A stretch of 64,000 nucleotides of DNA from Lentinula raphanica (lineage: Eukaryota; Basidiomycota; Agaricomycetes; Agaricales; Omphalotaceae), in assembly GCA_027919835.1 (NCBI GenBank), contig JANVFP010000038.1, forward strand, positions 62,001 to 126,000. The letters run 5' to 3'. The notes beneath the pieces were generated by a model. The model was not told the origin of the DNA, did not search any database, and saw only the letters and a list, made by a program, of their open reading frames with translations. Both the position numbers and the translations under genes were made by a program. Within the stretch, counting starts at the first letter, position 1; the number at the start of each line of letters is the position of its first letter. Shown piece by piece: positions 9,547 through 20,061 of this stretch.

Positions 9547-10713
9547 TTACATCCTGTGCGCACAGACAATGAGCTTTTTCTCCAGAATGTCAAAATTGAA
9601 TACGTACAGCAACGCCAAGGTCAGGTCACCATGAATACGAGCATTGATCTCCACCGCGACATCGATATCCAACTCCAACTTCAACTTGATGACATGATCA
9701 TCATGCGTATCCAAATCCATCTCCCTCAACTCGTCATACGAAGGCAGACCCGTCCAGTTCTCCTTTTGTACAAGCGTCCCATCAGGGTTCTTGAGGGGTT
9801 TACCCCAATGATCCAGAGGCTTGACCATGATACCGGGATTGTCACCATATGGCCAGGTATCGACTCCAGGTAAGGAGGATCGAGACCAGTCACCAAGCGA
9901 TAGGCCAGAGACTGAGCTATTCAAGCTGGCGTTACTTCCAGCATCGGAAGGAGCATATGCAGGGCTGAAGTCCCGTACGCCTTTCGGTCGTTGCAAGACT
10001 CGACCAGACGTACCGACTCCCTCGCCTTCTTCGTCTACGTGGGGCCAATCGTTCACGCCATGAGGAGGCTCCATTCGACCGGGATTGTCTCCGTGAGGCC
10101 ACTTGTTAACACCGAAGCCTTTAGTGCTCTTCTTGCCACGGCGACGGCGTTTCTTCTTATCTTTACCTTTACCGTCACCCCCTTCGTCTTGGTTTTCATC
10201 GGCGACAACGCCTCGATCATCTTCGCCTTCTTCCTCTACGTCAGGTAGCTCACTCTCAGGCTCAGGATAATCAGCCGTAGGCGTGGGCGCTCGGTTCTCT
10301 TCGTCAGATCCGCCGTTGTGCATGGATGAAGCGGAAGAGAGGCTTCGTGGGGTGCGACTGCGTCCACGGGGAGTCTGACGAGGCTCGCGGGAGATAGAAG
10401 GTGATGTGGTACGAGAAGGAGCCTTGGAAGACGATTTAGAAGGGGGTTTGGCAGCCTGGGAGGCTGTACGAGACGGAGGTTTATTAGATGCCTGAGAAGC
10501 TGGTCGAGACTGGTGGCTCGAAAGATCCTCTTTGTTAGAGGCCTGCGATGCAGGTCGATTGGAGGCTTGAGAAGTAGAACGTGAACCGGCTTTGGAAGCA
10601 GGCTGAGACTGGTTTGGGGTTGGCCTCAGATTGTTGTTCGATTCGGATTCAGCGTTTGGATTAGAGGCTTGAGAAGGAGGACGAGAGTGCTCCTCGTTCT
10701 CGGGTTGGCTCAT
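9547..10713 (-). CDS. low-complexity protein with SQAS and WPHGDNPG repeats
   Basis: Open from MSQPENEEHSRPPSQASNP to the stop at 9547. The N-terminal half is Ser/Gln/Pro-rich with repeated (R/N)(P)xSQASN units; next come an acidic stretch (ELPDVEEEGEDDRG) and a basic one (KGKDKKKRRRRGKKSTKG); then three W-P-(H/Y) repeats (VNKWPHGDNPGRM, VNDWPHVDEE, VDTWPYGDNPGIM). It ends LELDIDVAVEINARIHGDLT. A 54-nt intron (9607-9554, GTACGT/CACAG) probably removes 18 codons near the end, giving ...LALLM; both versions stop at the same codon. Similar LDLDVEVEI...HGDLTLSLL tails occur in uncharacterised Agaricomycete proteins. Function unknown. Its 3' end was copied into the A-gene repeat units. Confidence 0.75.
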   Translation of the reverse strand: MSQPENEEHSRPPSQASNPNAESESNNNLRPTPNQSQPASKAGSRSTSQASNRPASQASNKEDLSSHQSRPASQASNKPPSRTASQAAKPPSKSSSKAPSRTTSPSISREPRQTPRGRSRTPRSLSSASSMHNGGSDEENRAPTPTADYPEPESELPDVEEEGEDDRGVVADENQDEGGDGKGKDKKKRRRRGKKSTKGFGVNKWPHGDNPGRMEPPHGVNDWPHVDEEGEGVGTSGRVLQRPKGVRDFSPAYAPSDAGSNASLNSSVSGLSLGDWSRSSLPGVDTWPYGDNPGIMVKPLDHWGKPLKNPDGTLVQKENWTGLPSYDELREMDLDTHDDHVIKLKLELDIDVAVEINARIHGDLTLALLYVFNFDILEKKLIVCAHRM

Positions 10714-11422
10714 TGTCTTGTCAGTTGATTAGTGTGTTGATTGATGAGCAGAGGTACTAAACTCACCTTTTGTTCGTTATATTCGTCGATGATGGCGGTA
10801 AGGAGGAGAGAAGAGCAGAGAGGAACTCAAGCTCATATAACTTTTGGCGTCACAAATCGTCATAACACTCCACTGTTACTGTAGTGTTTTTTGGTGATAT
10901 GGGATATGAGCTCATCTTCAGGCACGCGCCACTGATTGCGCAGGTCGGTTGTAAGGCCTTTCCAAAAGGATATTCTGTGGCTTTATCTTTGTGGTAGAGA
11001 CTTGGAACGTCGAGCAAACAGTTGGGCAGAGTCTCTGAATGAGAAGGATTGAGGTTGTTAGCACGTTTAAAGTAGCGCCGGTCGGTGGAACGATGCTGTA
11101 ATTAAGCGCTGGTGATTCCATGAATGATGATACCGGGTGAGCGCTAAACATGAACACTGGGTTTATCCGAATCTCTGACGACCGACCAAATGGCAAAAAT
11201 CTTCTCTCATTCTGTCTATTACAGCCTCAGGCTTTCATAGATCTCTTGATGGATTCAGGATTCTTTTGTCAAACAATCTCAAATCTCACTGCTCTCTGCT
11301 GAGAGCCGACCGGCGATGTGTTCACGCGACCTCACGCGACGGGGATCCTCACACAGCCTCTTCGCTCAACATAAAAGCTAGGAGGACATGCGTGCTTATG
11401 TATCCTTCCTTTATTCTACCAG
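10714..11422. other. intergenic between the SQAS gene and B1
   Basis: Divergent upstream region of the SQAS gene and B1. Short open frames only. Nothing further recognised. Confidence 0.5.
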
Positions 11423-11438
11423 CCGCTGGTCGGTTCGA
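11423..11438 (+). promoter_or_regulatory. CCGCTGGTCGGTTCGA box upstream of B1
   Basis: Identical 16-mer 94 bp before the B1 start, and before B3, B4 and B5; B2 has a two-base variant. Confidence 0.6.
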
Positions 11439-11516
11439 CGTAATCTTGTCTACGATAATCAAAACATCCTTCGTTGGCACACACACCGAACTTATAACTC
11501 CATCTTCCCCCTCGCG

Positions 11517-12381
11517 ATGCGACTTCTTCATCATACCAAATCAAAGGTCGCTCTTCTCGTGTGCCTTTTTCTGCTCTTCGTAACTGCCGCTCCTGCACCT
11601 CCGAGCCCCTCCGTTGATCTTGCAGTACCGCCAGTGGGTTCTACTCTTTCGCTCGATATGCGTGTGTATCACTCAGCGTTCCTAGCCTGTGTACTCGCCA
11701 GGTTCTTCAGGAAAACCCACCGTCACATTTGTTCATCCTCTTGACACTGGCCAGCAGAAGGCGCCAGGAGCAGCTGTCGTAGCTGGAATCGTCATTTATG
11801 CACCCAAATCTCTCACTCCAGGCCTCATCCTTGCTGCCAAAACACTCTTGAAGCCAGCTATACCGGCAATCATGTCACATCTCCGAAAAAGCAAAGGCTT
11901 AGATTATACCATCACGGATGATTTCGAGGTCTCCGTGACTAAGGTCTGGCCGCGTCCGGAACGGCGTCAGCAGACAGAATTTTTTCACCTCGTGCTCTCT
12001 TTTGCAGGACGAGATAACAACGGGAAAGTATGGGACATGAAGTCGCCCAACGAGGCGTATCTTCTGACGATCAGCAAGCAGTGCGTGGAGCAAAGAGCAA
12101 AATCCACAGATAAGCTTCAATTTCAACCGAAATTGCTGAGTGGAGAGTTGAGACAGATTGAATCGATGAAATTACTCGCCAAATTTAAGAATGGGATGGT
12201 AAGCTTTCCCAACTTCTAAATATCACTGCGACTGATACATAGATACTAGCAACTGGATCTTCAGGCAGCTGCTACTGCCCCAATGCCTTCTGCTACTGTC
12301 AAACAGAAATCCAGTTGGTTTGGTATGCTGAAGGACAAGGTTTTTCCGACAAAACAGTCCCAAGGTGGCCAATCTTCGTGA
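11517..12381 (+). CDS. B1: secreted one-module protein of unknown family, 253 aa
   Basis: Exons 11517-11633, 11686-12198 and 12250-12381, all phase 0. Exon 1 is a signal peptide (MRLLHHTKSKVALLVCLFLL, then FVTAAPAPP). Exon 2 carries the module: LILAAKTLLKPAIPAIMSHL, LDYTITDDFEVSVT, FFHLVLSFAGRDNNGKVWDM, AYLLTISKQCV and LLSGELRQIESMKLLAKFKN, ending right after NGM at a phase-0 intron. Exon 3 encodes a short tail (QLDLQAAAT...SSWFGMLKDKVFPTK) with an aromatic/basic end kept in B2-B4. I recognise no database family; secretion is inferred. First of five tandem copies in the same orientation. Confidence 0.75.
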
Positions 12382-13028
12382 TGTATTTGGTACGGGAACA
12401 ATGTTCTCAGATTCTCCATACTAATCATTGACATATTCTTCGGTCGGCGTGTCCTCCTACAGCTCACAAATGGCGATCATCATGATCTTTCATGCATCAG
12501 CACCTAAGAGCACGTCCTATCTTTCCTTCTTCCCTTTACGACCGACGATTCGTGCGACAGATATTGCATTCCGGATTTCCATAAAGCAACCCTAGTTATC
12601 GTCAATTTGTATCATAGAATTTGTGCTCTAGAGAAATTTCTCCGCGCTTATCCCTTCTCTGCATTGACCGACCTCAGATCTTCTCATACTGAAATTTCGT
12701 ACCGACGTAGGCTTTCGTAGGAGGCAGCCCTCAAACTTCAAAGTGAATTCCTATCTGCCAAAGGAAGTGCAAATCCATTCACCGCCGACCGGAGTCTGAA
12801 GCTAAGACTGGCATCGCTTTCGAGGGCCGACGTGCTTCTCTGAGTCTGCTTACAGTTGCCGCTGGTGCCCGACGCCCGTCGGTGAATCACATTCGTAGGT
12901 CATTTGATTGGAATCACAGTTAACTTGAATCACAGCCTCTTCCTGATATCAATTGCATCTTGAACTGAACGTAAAAGGCTCAAAGTTTAGAAGGTCCTAT
13001 ATACGTATCATTCTTCCCTTCTCGAGCA
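12382..13028. other. intergenic B1-B2
   Basis: Contains 3' and 5' flanks that recur between other B genes: ttcattgacat-like text after the stop, and cgagggccgacgtgctt and cagcctcttcctgatatcaattgcat before B2. No gene seen. Confidence 0.5.
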
Positions 13029-13044
13029 CCGCTGGTCGGTGGGA
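13029..13044 (+). promoter_or_regulatory. CCGCTGGTCGGTGGGA box upstream of B2
   Basis: Variant of the B-family box, 100 bp before the B2 start. Confidence 0.55.
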
Positions 13045-13128
13045 CAGAGTCAGTCCCGTCTGCAATAACCAAAGCACATCTTTCACTAGAAAACACGCCG
13101 AACTCATCTTCCCATCTCCCATTGCGCG

Positions 13129-14017
13129 ATGCAGCTCTTTCTTCATACCAGATCAAAGCTCACTCTCCTAGTGTGCCTTCTGCTGTTCGTCGCGAATGCT
13201 GTTCCTGCGCCTACGACTTGGATCCCAGCACCACCGCCGGTGAGTTCGCCTCTTTTGCTCAATATCTCTGTATTACTTAGCGTCTCTCTAGCCTGTGCAC
13301 GTCGAAGAAGGCAAATCTGCAATTTCTTCGAAACCAATCATCGCGCGCCCTCTTCCTCTTCTTGATACTGACAAGGCGATGCCCAAAGCATTCGTAGCAG
13401 CTGAACTTGTCGTTTATGCTACCAAGGAAGTCCTCCATTCAGAAAGTTTCGACAACTCTCTCATCCTTGCTGCTAAAACACTCTTAAAGCCAGCCATACC
13501 GACCATCATAGGTCATCTCGATAAAACCCACTCAGGCTTGGATTATACCATCACGGATGATCCCCAGGTTTCCGTGACTGAGTTTGGGACGCTTCTAGTG
13601 GAACGACCTCCGCCGGAAGAATTTTACCAGCTCGGACTTAAATTGAGAGGACGGGATAACAAGGGAAAGCTCTGGGAAATGGAGTCAGTCGACGAGACGT
13701 ATGTTCTGACGATCAGCAAGAAATGTGTGGTGCCGGTCGGACTTCAACGTAGGACGAAGTCTACGAAACCAGAGGTTTGGCAATTCAAACCACAGCTGCT
13801 GAGTGGAGAGTTGAGACAGTTCAAATCGAAGGAACCCCTCACTAGATTCAAGAATGGGATGGTAAGCTTTCCCTGCTCTCGAGTATCACTGCGATTCATT
13901 CGTTATCACCAGCAACTGGATCTTCAGGCAGCTGGTACTGCCGAAAAGCCTCCAACTACCGCTAAACAGAAATCCGGTTGGCTCGATACGCTGAAAAACA
14001 ACGTTTTTCCAACTTGA
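13129..14017 (+). CDS. B2: secreted one-module protein, 261 aa
   Basis: Exons 13129-13239, 13292-13861 and 13913-14017, phase 0. The signal peptide is MQLFLHTRSKLTLLVCLLLF, followed by a Pro-rich linker ending APPP. The module runs from SFDNSLILAAKTLLKPAIPT through LGLKLRGRDNKGKLWEMESV and YVLTISKKCV to LLSGELRQFKSKEPLTRFKN. The tail is QLDLQAAGTAEK...SGWLDTLKNNVFPT. Between signal peptide and module lies a variable linker. Function unknown; paralog of B1, B3, B4 and B5 and more distantly of the A genes. Confidence 0.75.
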
Positions 14018-15149
14018 AGGAGTTTTTAACTTTAAGGAGTCCCATGAAGGTGGAGGTGCTTCGTGGCATGGTACGCGGACAATGTTCTCAGATCAGAGTC
14101 CATCCTGCTCATTGACATACTACTATGCTTCGGTTAGCGTGTCCGACTATTACAGCTCATAAAATTCGCGATTATTCATGAGTATGTCTTTCATGTATCA
14201 GCACGTCCATTCTTTCCTTCTCTCCCCCATAATTCACGATTTGTGGTAGATATCATATTCAAGGTGCTCCGAGATTGTGACCATACCCAGTTCTAGTCAA
14301 TCTGTATCATTGAAATCTGTACTTTCGTCTATATGTATTCCGACATACTCGACTCGCCCTCAAGTTCAAATAATAGCTGTGGAACAATTCCTAGTGAGGA
14401 AGGAAGGAAGGAAGCTACTCGGCTCCACCAAGGGTGGGGTCCCACAAGGGAACAGGCGGGCCCAATGCCTTTCGTGAATACTCAGGCATTCTTTAACTTT
14501 TTGGTCGAAACAGGTCGAAAGTCGGAATATCTAACAAGCAGTTGAGACTCCTTGCGGGCCAAGAGGCAGTGTTTTCGAATGAAAAAGACTGCGCAAGTAC
14601 TCTCGAGTCTCAGTGGCCGGCGGTGGTTCTTTTGACGAGATCAGGATATAATCCGCTAATATCAGGCCATCGGATAAGTAAGTACATAGGCAGTGCTTCA
14701 AGAACTTTGCTCGTATCAGGATTCAGGCTAAGGCCCTATCAGTATCCTACTATGTACGGGTTTCTCCGGGCTTACATATCTGTGATCGGTCTTTGCATTG
14801 AGCATTGACCGACTCTCTCAAATCTTCTGCTCATATTTTGTATCATTCATATGCATAGACTTTCATAGGAGGCAGCGTTCACAATGAGTTCAAACGATGT
14901 CAATGAATCCCTCTCTCAAGTCCAAAACCATTTATGTAACAAATCCTGGCATCGCCTTCGAGAGCCGACATGCTTTACAGTACCCGCCAGTGGTTCCGGT
15001 CAATCGCCTTCAATCGCTCACGCTGCTGTACTTGAATCACAGCCTCTTCATGATATCAATCGCATAGCTTTCCACACATAAGCACTCGGAACGGCTTGGA
15101 ACTTGGAAGAACCCCTACGTGTCATTCAATTCCTTTCTCGAACGTCTAA
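14018..15149. other. intergenic B2-B3
   Basis: Long spacer with short open frames of no recognisable content. It holds one copy of a dispersed repeat (14395-14465) and B-type upstream flank text (cgagagccgacatgctttacagtacccg, 14958-) followed by catgatatcaatcgcata (15050-). Confidence 0.5.
14395..14465 (+). repeat. dispersed repeat copy 1 with (GGAA)n
   Basis: A GGAA microsatellite followed by ggctccaccaagggtggggt and cccacaagggaacag. The reverse complement of 24620-24700 has the same order: GGAA repeat, ggctccaccagaggtggggt, cccacaagggaacag. The element type is not identified. Confidence 0.55.
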
Positions 15150-15165
15150 CCGCTGGTCGGTTCGA
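15150..15165 (+). promoter_or_regulatory. CCGCTGGTCGGTTCGA box upstream of B3
   Basis: Exact 16-mer, 107 bp before the B3 start. Confidence 0.6.
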
Positions 15166-15256
15166 CACCAATCTTGTCTTCAATACTCGTAACCAAAGCG
15201 CATCTTTTACTTGAAAACACGCCGAGCTCATCTTCCCTCCTCTACCCTCCGACGTG

Positions 15257-16178
15257 ATGAAGCTCTTTCGCAAGCTCACTCTCGTAGTGTGCCTTCTTTT
15301 GTTCGTCACGAACGCTGCTCCTGCTCCGACTGCGCCTACGAGCCCGTCCGTCAGTCTGGCAACACCGGTCGTGAGTTCTATCTATTTTTTTTGCTTGATA
15401 TGTGTGTATCATCAAGCATCCCTAGCCCGTGTACTTTGGGGGTGCGAGCTTTGCAGCTTCTTCAGCACAAGCCATTGCGAATCGTGTTCATCCTCTTGGC
15501 CCCGGCAAAGAGGCTCCCCCACCATATGTTGACGCTTCAGTCGGTTTTCTTCGTACCAAGTCCCTGGTCGATTCGAAAAGTTTCAATGACGCTCTCCTTC
15601 TTGCTGTTAAAACACTCTTGAAGCCAGCTATACCGGGAATCATAGAAGATCTCAGAAACCACGGGGGCTTTGTAGGATTGAAGTATACCGACTCAGATGA
15701 TCTTCGGATTCCTATAGTAAATTACATGGATATTAACAAGGACGCTCAACAGGACAAATTTTACGAGCTCGAATTGGCCTTTTCAGGAAAAGATGATAAT
15801 GGGCGACGCTGGCAGATGGAGTCACTTAACTCTGCGTATGTCATGAGAATCAACAAGGAATGCGTGGTGCGGCAGTGGAAAAATACAGAACCAGAATTTC
15901 GATTCAAAGAAAACTTGCTGACTGGAGTGTTGGGTGGCGGCAGCATGCCGGAGAACGTATACTCTGTATTCAAGGAAGGGAAAGTAAGTCTTCGGAACTT
16001 TCGAATATGTATCACTGCGACTGATATGAGATACCAGCAACTGGATCCTAAAACGGCTGATACTACCAAAATGATGTTATCGACTACAGCCCAACAGAAA
16101 TCGAGCTGGTTCAGTAAAATGAAGGACAAGGTTTTTTCTCCAATTGCAAAGAAGCCCCAAGGTGTAGGGTCTCCATGA
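15257..16178 (+). CDS. B3: secreted one-module protein, 270 aa
   Basis: Exons 15257-15370, 15426-15983 and 16038-16178, phase 0. The signal peptide is MKLFRKLTLVVCLLLFVTNA. Module landmarks: SFNDALLLAVKTLLKPAIPG, FYELELAFSGKDDNGRRWQM, YVMRINKECVV and KENLLTGVLGGGSMPENVYS, ending VFKEGK at the conserved intron. Here the usual SGELR motif has become TGVLGGG, the most divergent of the five. The tail is QLDPKTADT...SSWFSKMKDKVFSPIAKK. The start is the ATG at 15257; a GTG three bases upstream is not needed. Function unknown. Confidence 0.75.
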
Positions 16179-16972
16179 TGTACTTCAGTACCTGGTACGT
16201 GATGCTCGATGTTTTCAGATCCGTAAGTCCGTTCATTGACATCTACTTAGGTCGGCGTGTTCTAGTAAATTCTGTCACAGCCTATAACTCGCGATCATCA
16301 TGATCATCAGGCTTTCAGCGCATGCATCAGCGCGTTCATGGCACCCGTTTCTTCCTCCACGGTTTTACTATGATACATGACAGATATCGCATTGATCACA
16401 TCTCATAGGGCAAGAGCTCCATTGGTCTATTTGTACCATAGAAATACAGCAAGATATACATTCATACTTTCCGAAAGTTCGTTGTTCGAGTCGCGTCTTT
16501 GGTGTCAGCGACTCCCAAAAGTTTGGACTCGGGAGTCTATCATCTCTATGTATGGCAGATGTATAGTCACAAACACTGAACACACTGCCCCGTCGGCCCT
16601 CTTAGCCTATCAGTATTGCCCCATCCCCTTCCCCTCTGACATCCTTGCCAGTCCGGGTTCGTCCGATCTCCGCATTGACCTGCACCTGGTACAAACTTGG
16701 TACCCGCCTGATACCATCTCCGAGCATCCAGGAGTTTTCATAGGTGGCAGCCTGTGGGCCTAGGTTGGAATCTGAAGGTTCAAGTCGAAATGATACATTC
16801 AGGACGGCCAGTGTTGGGAGCCTTGAACGTGCTCTCACTGGCCCAGGAAACCCGTCGGATTCCTCTGCAGGCTCTGCTCACAGCCTCTTCATAAGCGCCG
16901 CGATAGTGTCTCACATAAATGCTCCAAAAGCGTGCACTTGCGTGACATTCTGCCCTCAGTCTCTTCCTCTAA
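16179..16972. other. intergenic B3-B4
   Basis: Spacer with B-type flank text (cagcctcttcataagc near 16880). No gene recognised. Confidence 0.5.
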
Positions 16973-16988
16973 CCGCTGGTCGGTTCGA
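16973..16988 (+). promoter_or_regulatory. CCGCTGGTCGGTTCGA box upstream of B4
   Basis: Exact 16-mer, 105 bp before the B4 start. Confidence 0.6.
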
Positions 16989-17077
16989 TATCAACCTCAG
17001 GCTTGTCCTCGATAACCAAAGCATCTTGTACTAGAAAACGCACCGAACTTATCTTCCCTTCCTCTGTCCTCGTGCCA

Positions 17078-17965
17078 ATGCAGCTCTTTCTTCCTTATTC
17101 CAGTTTACAGCTCACTCTCCTCGTGTGCCTTTTTATATTCGTCGCGAATGCTGTTCCTACGCCTCTGAGCTCATCCGTCGATACGAAATCATCGTCATCA
17201 TCAGTGAGTTCTACATTATTTCCTTGCTCAATATGAGTGTATCATTAAGCGTTACCAGTCTGGGTCCTCCGAGCCTAGCAAATACTATTTCACCCGAAAG
17301 ACTACTGCATATCGTGATCCACCCCCTGGCACCTTGTCAAACGGCATGCCTGGTACAGGGCCATATGTGCAAGCTCAACTCGCCATCTACGGTACCAAGT
17401 CCCTCGTCAAATCAAGGGATTTCAATACAGCTCTCGTCCTAGCTGTCGAAACACTCTTGATGCCAGCTATGCCAACAATCATGCGAGATCTCAAACGAAC
17501 ATTCCTCGGAATGAAATACGATTTGGTTCATCCCCCGGTGATTGAACCTATAACCTGGTTCTATGAGTTTGAAGCACGGGCTCAGCAGGAAAATTTCTAC
17601 CAATTCGAAATCTCTTTCTATGGACGAGATAACCAGGGGCGAAAATGGGCCACGCCATCGCGCGACATGGCATATACCTTGACGATTAGCAAGAAATGCG
17701 TGACTCAGGCCCCGTCGCAGCCAGGAAACTCGGATGGGAAGTTTCGATTCGTAGAAAAGTTGTTGAGTGGAGAGTTGGGAAGGCTCAAAACGAAGGAAGT
17801 ACTTGTCAAATTTAAGAATGGGAAGGTAAGCCTAATTTCCTGCTTCGTTCCAATGCCATTGCGGCTGATTCAGAGTAGCAGCAATTGGATCAGAGATCTT
17901 GGTACAGTAAGCTGAAGGACAAGGTTACTCCGACCAAGAAGTCCAAAGGTGGAGTGTCTTCGTAA
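17078..17965 (+). CDS. B4: secreted one-module protein, 258 aa
   Basis: Exons 17078-17203, 17259-17825 and 17882-17965, phase 0. The signal peptide MQLFLPYSSLQLTLLVCLFI is followed by a Ser-rich linker (VDTKSSSSS) at the first intron. Module landmarks: FNTALVLAVETLLMPAMPTI, FYQFEISFYGRDNQGRKWAT, AYTLTISKKCV and LLSGELGRLKTKEVLVKFKN, ending NGK at the conserved intron. The tail is QLDQRSWYSKLKDKVTPTKK. With B5 it forms a subgroup: both share the Ser-rich exon 1 and the YDxVHPPVxEPIT segment. Function unknown. Confidence 0.75.
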
Positions 17966-19059
17966 TGATGAACCTGGTATGTGAACAATCTTTTCAGTGT
18001 CTCTCAATCTTGTTCATTGACATCCTTGTTCAAATACTACTTAAGCGAAATTGGCCTATAGTGACAATGTTTCCGCGAGCCTATCATCATGATCTTTCAT
18101 GCATCAGCGCGTTATTGCTTTCAATCTCTCTCTCTCTCTCTCTCTCTCTCCAGTGTCCACGGTGTACGATAAATTAATAATTGTATCGAGTTTCATAGAG
18201 CTTGAAGAGTTCTAACTTCTACTAGTACCATAAGTCGGGTATCATAGGAATCTATCTCAGCTGCACGACATGGCACGTCCTTCTCGTTCATATTTTATTC
18301 GAGTAAACCTTGGTATAGCTCGAATGGACCTTTATCGATTATCATTTACATATGTATGCGAAAGAGAAAAAGAGGTGCCTGCCACTGCGGCACCGACGCA
18401 GCGACGCAGAATTCGGCATGCATCCTCATATGATCTTGACTCTTTACCTCTCTTTACTTCAACCATCGCAATATGATCGTTCTCAATGATATGATAGGCT
18501 GATATTATTAGCAGGCCCATCGGACGGCGGACTCTAGCTAGTGTTTGCTAGCGTATCAAAGACTAAAGTAGAGGAGGACTGGCAGGGCTGACCACTGCTG
18601 ACCAGGGCTACTACATAAGAGGCTCGTACTCGGAGTCGTATCATGGTGTTTTGATTAAGATCATCCGGGTTTATCCGACCGTTCTTTATTAGATTGACCA
18701 ACTTCTCGAATCTTCTCATATTTTGTGTCATCCATAGACTTTCAGAGGACTTGGCAGCGTTCAACACGGGTTGAAATCCATATCTGCCAAAGGAAGTCCA
18801 AATCCATTCACCAAAGCCTGGCATTGCCTTCGAGAGCCGACATGCTTTTTACAGTACCCGTTGTGCCCGTCGGTCTAAGTATAAGTCAGTACCAGCCTTT
18901 ATAGATAGCCGACTTGCTTTTATAGTACCCGCTGGTGCCCGTCGGTCGTTCAAGCTGACCAGCCTTTTTATGATATCAATCGCATAACTTCCAACACATA
19001 AGAGCTTGGAGGATCCTATACATGTACGTGTCGTTCGATTCCCATCTCTGAACGTCCCT
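17966..19059. other. intergenic B4-B5
   Basis: Contains a CT microsatellite, two decayed copies of the B upstream flank (around 18830-18860 and 18900-18950, both with acagtaccc- or tagtacccgctggtgcccgtcggtc-like text) and no gene. Confidence 0.5.
18126..18151. repeat. (CT)n microsatellite
   Basis: About 13 uninterrupted CT units. Confidence 0.9.
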
Positions 19060-19075
19060 CCGCTGGTCGGTTCGA
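19060..19075 (+). promoter_or_regulatory. CCGCTGGTCGGTTCGA box upstream of B5
   Basis: Exact 16-mer, 92 bp before the B5 start. Confidence 0.6.
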
Positions 19076-19151
19076 CATTGTCCTCTATAACCAAAGCGCA
19101 TCCTCCACTCAGAACAACACGCTGATATCTTCTTCTACCTCCTATATCGCG

Positions 19152-20061
19152 ATGCAGCTTTTTCTTCATACCAAATTCAAGCTCATTCTCTTAGTGCGCC
19201 TTCTTCTGTTCGTCGTGAATGCGGCTCCTGTGCCCATCAGCTCATCTGGCAACTCGGCATCATCATCATCATCATCGGTGAGTCCTACTCTTTTGCTCAA
19301 TCATCACTGGGTGTATCAATACTGAAGCGTTGCCAGTCTAACCCCAACCCTTCCAACAAGAACCCTCTTTTTGACGCATATACTCTTGCGTATAATGGTC
19401 CTCCTCCCGAGCCGACAGAGCCCTATATGGCAGCGCGACTCGTCGTTTATAATACCAACAATCGCGTCGAGTCTAAGAGTTTCAATTCAGCTCTCGCCTA
19501 TGCTGCTCAAGCAGCCTTGACGGCAGCTATGCCGACACTTATAGGAGATCTTCCGAAAACATTCAAGGGACTGAAGTACGACCCGGTTCATCCTCCAGTG
19601 CTTGAACCCATAACCCAGTTCAAGGAATATTCGGAAGGACCAGCTCGGCAGATCGACCGGCAGATCGACTTCTACAAATTCGTGATCTCTTTCAGTGGAC
19701 GAGATAACAATTGGCGATACTGGGTCATGCCATCGATTGACTATGCATATACTCTGACGATTAGCAAGGACTGTGTGTGGCAGGATAAACGGGAAAAGTG
19801 GTATTTCCTTCCAAATGCTCTGAGAGGAGATTTGGCACAGTATAGATCGAAGGAAGTACTCGTTCAATTCAAATATGGGGTGAGCCTTTCTGGCTTCTGC
19901 CAAATGATACCAGTGTGACTGATTCAGGATACTAGCAAATGGAGTTCCCACCAAAATTGGTCCAGAAAGCTGAAGGCGGAATTCACCCCGATAAAGTTCA
20001 AGGAGTCCCAACTTCACCCGCGGTCGCCCCCGCGGTGCCCGCCAAGGCTCCGAGAGGGTGA
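19152..20061 (+). CDS. B5: secreted one-module protein, about 264 aa, tail uncertain
   Basis: Exons 19152-19277, 19337-19879 and 19936-20061. The signal peptide MQLFLHTKFKLILLVRLLLF is followed by a poly-Ser linker. Module: SFNSALAYAAQAALTAAMPT, KFVISFSGRDNNWRYWVMPS, AYTLTISKDCV and LRGDLAQYRSKEVLVQFKYG at the conserved intron. The last exon is open in phase 0 to TGA 20059-20061, but the family-like tail (NWSRKLKAEFTPIK) lies in another frame, so a one-base shift has probably changed the C terminus. Function unknown. Confidence 0.65.
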
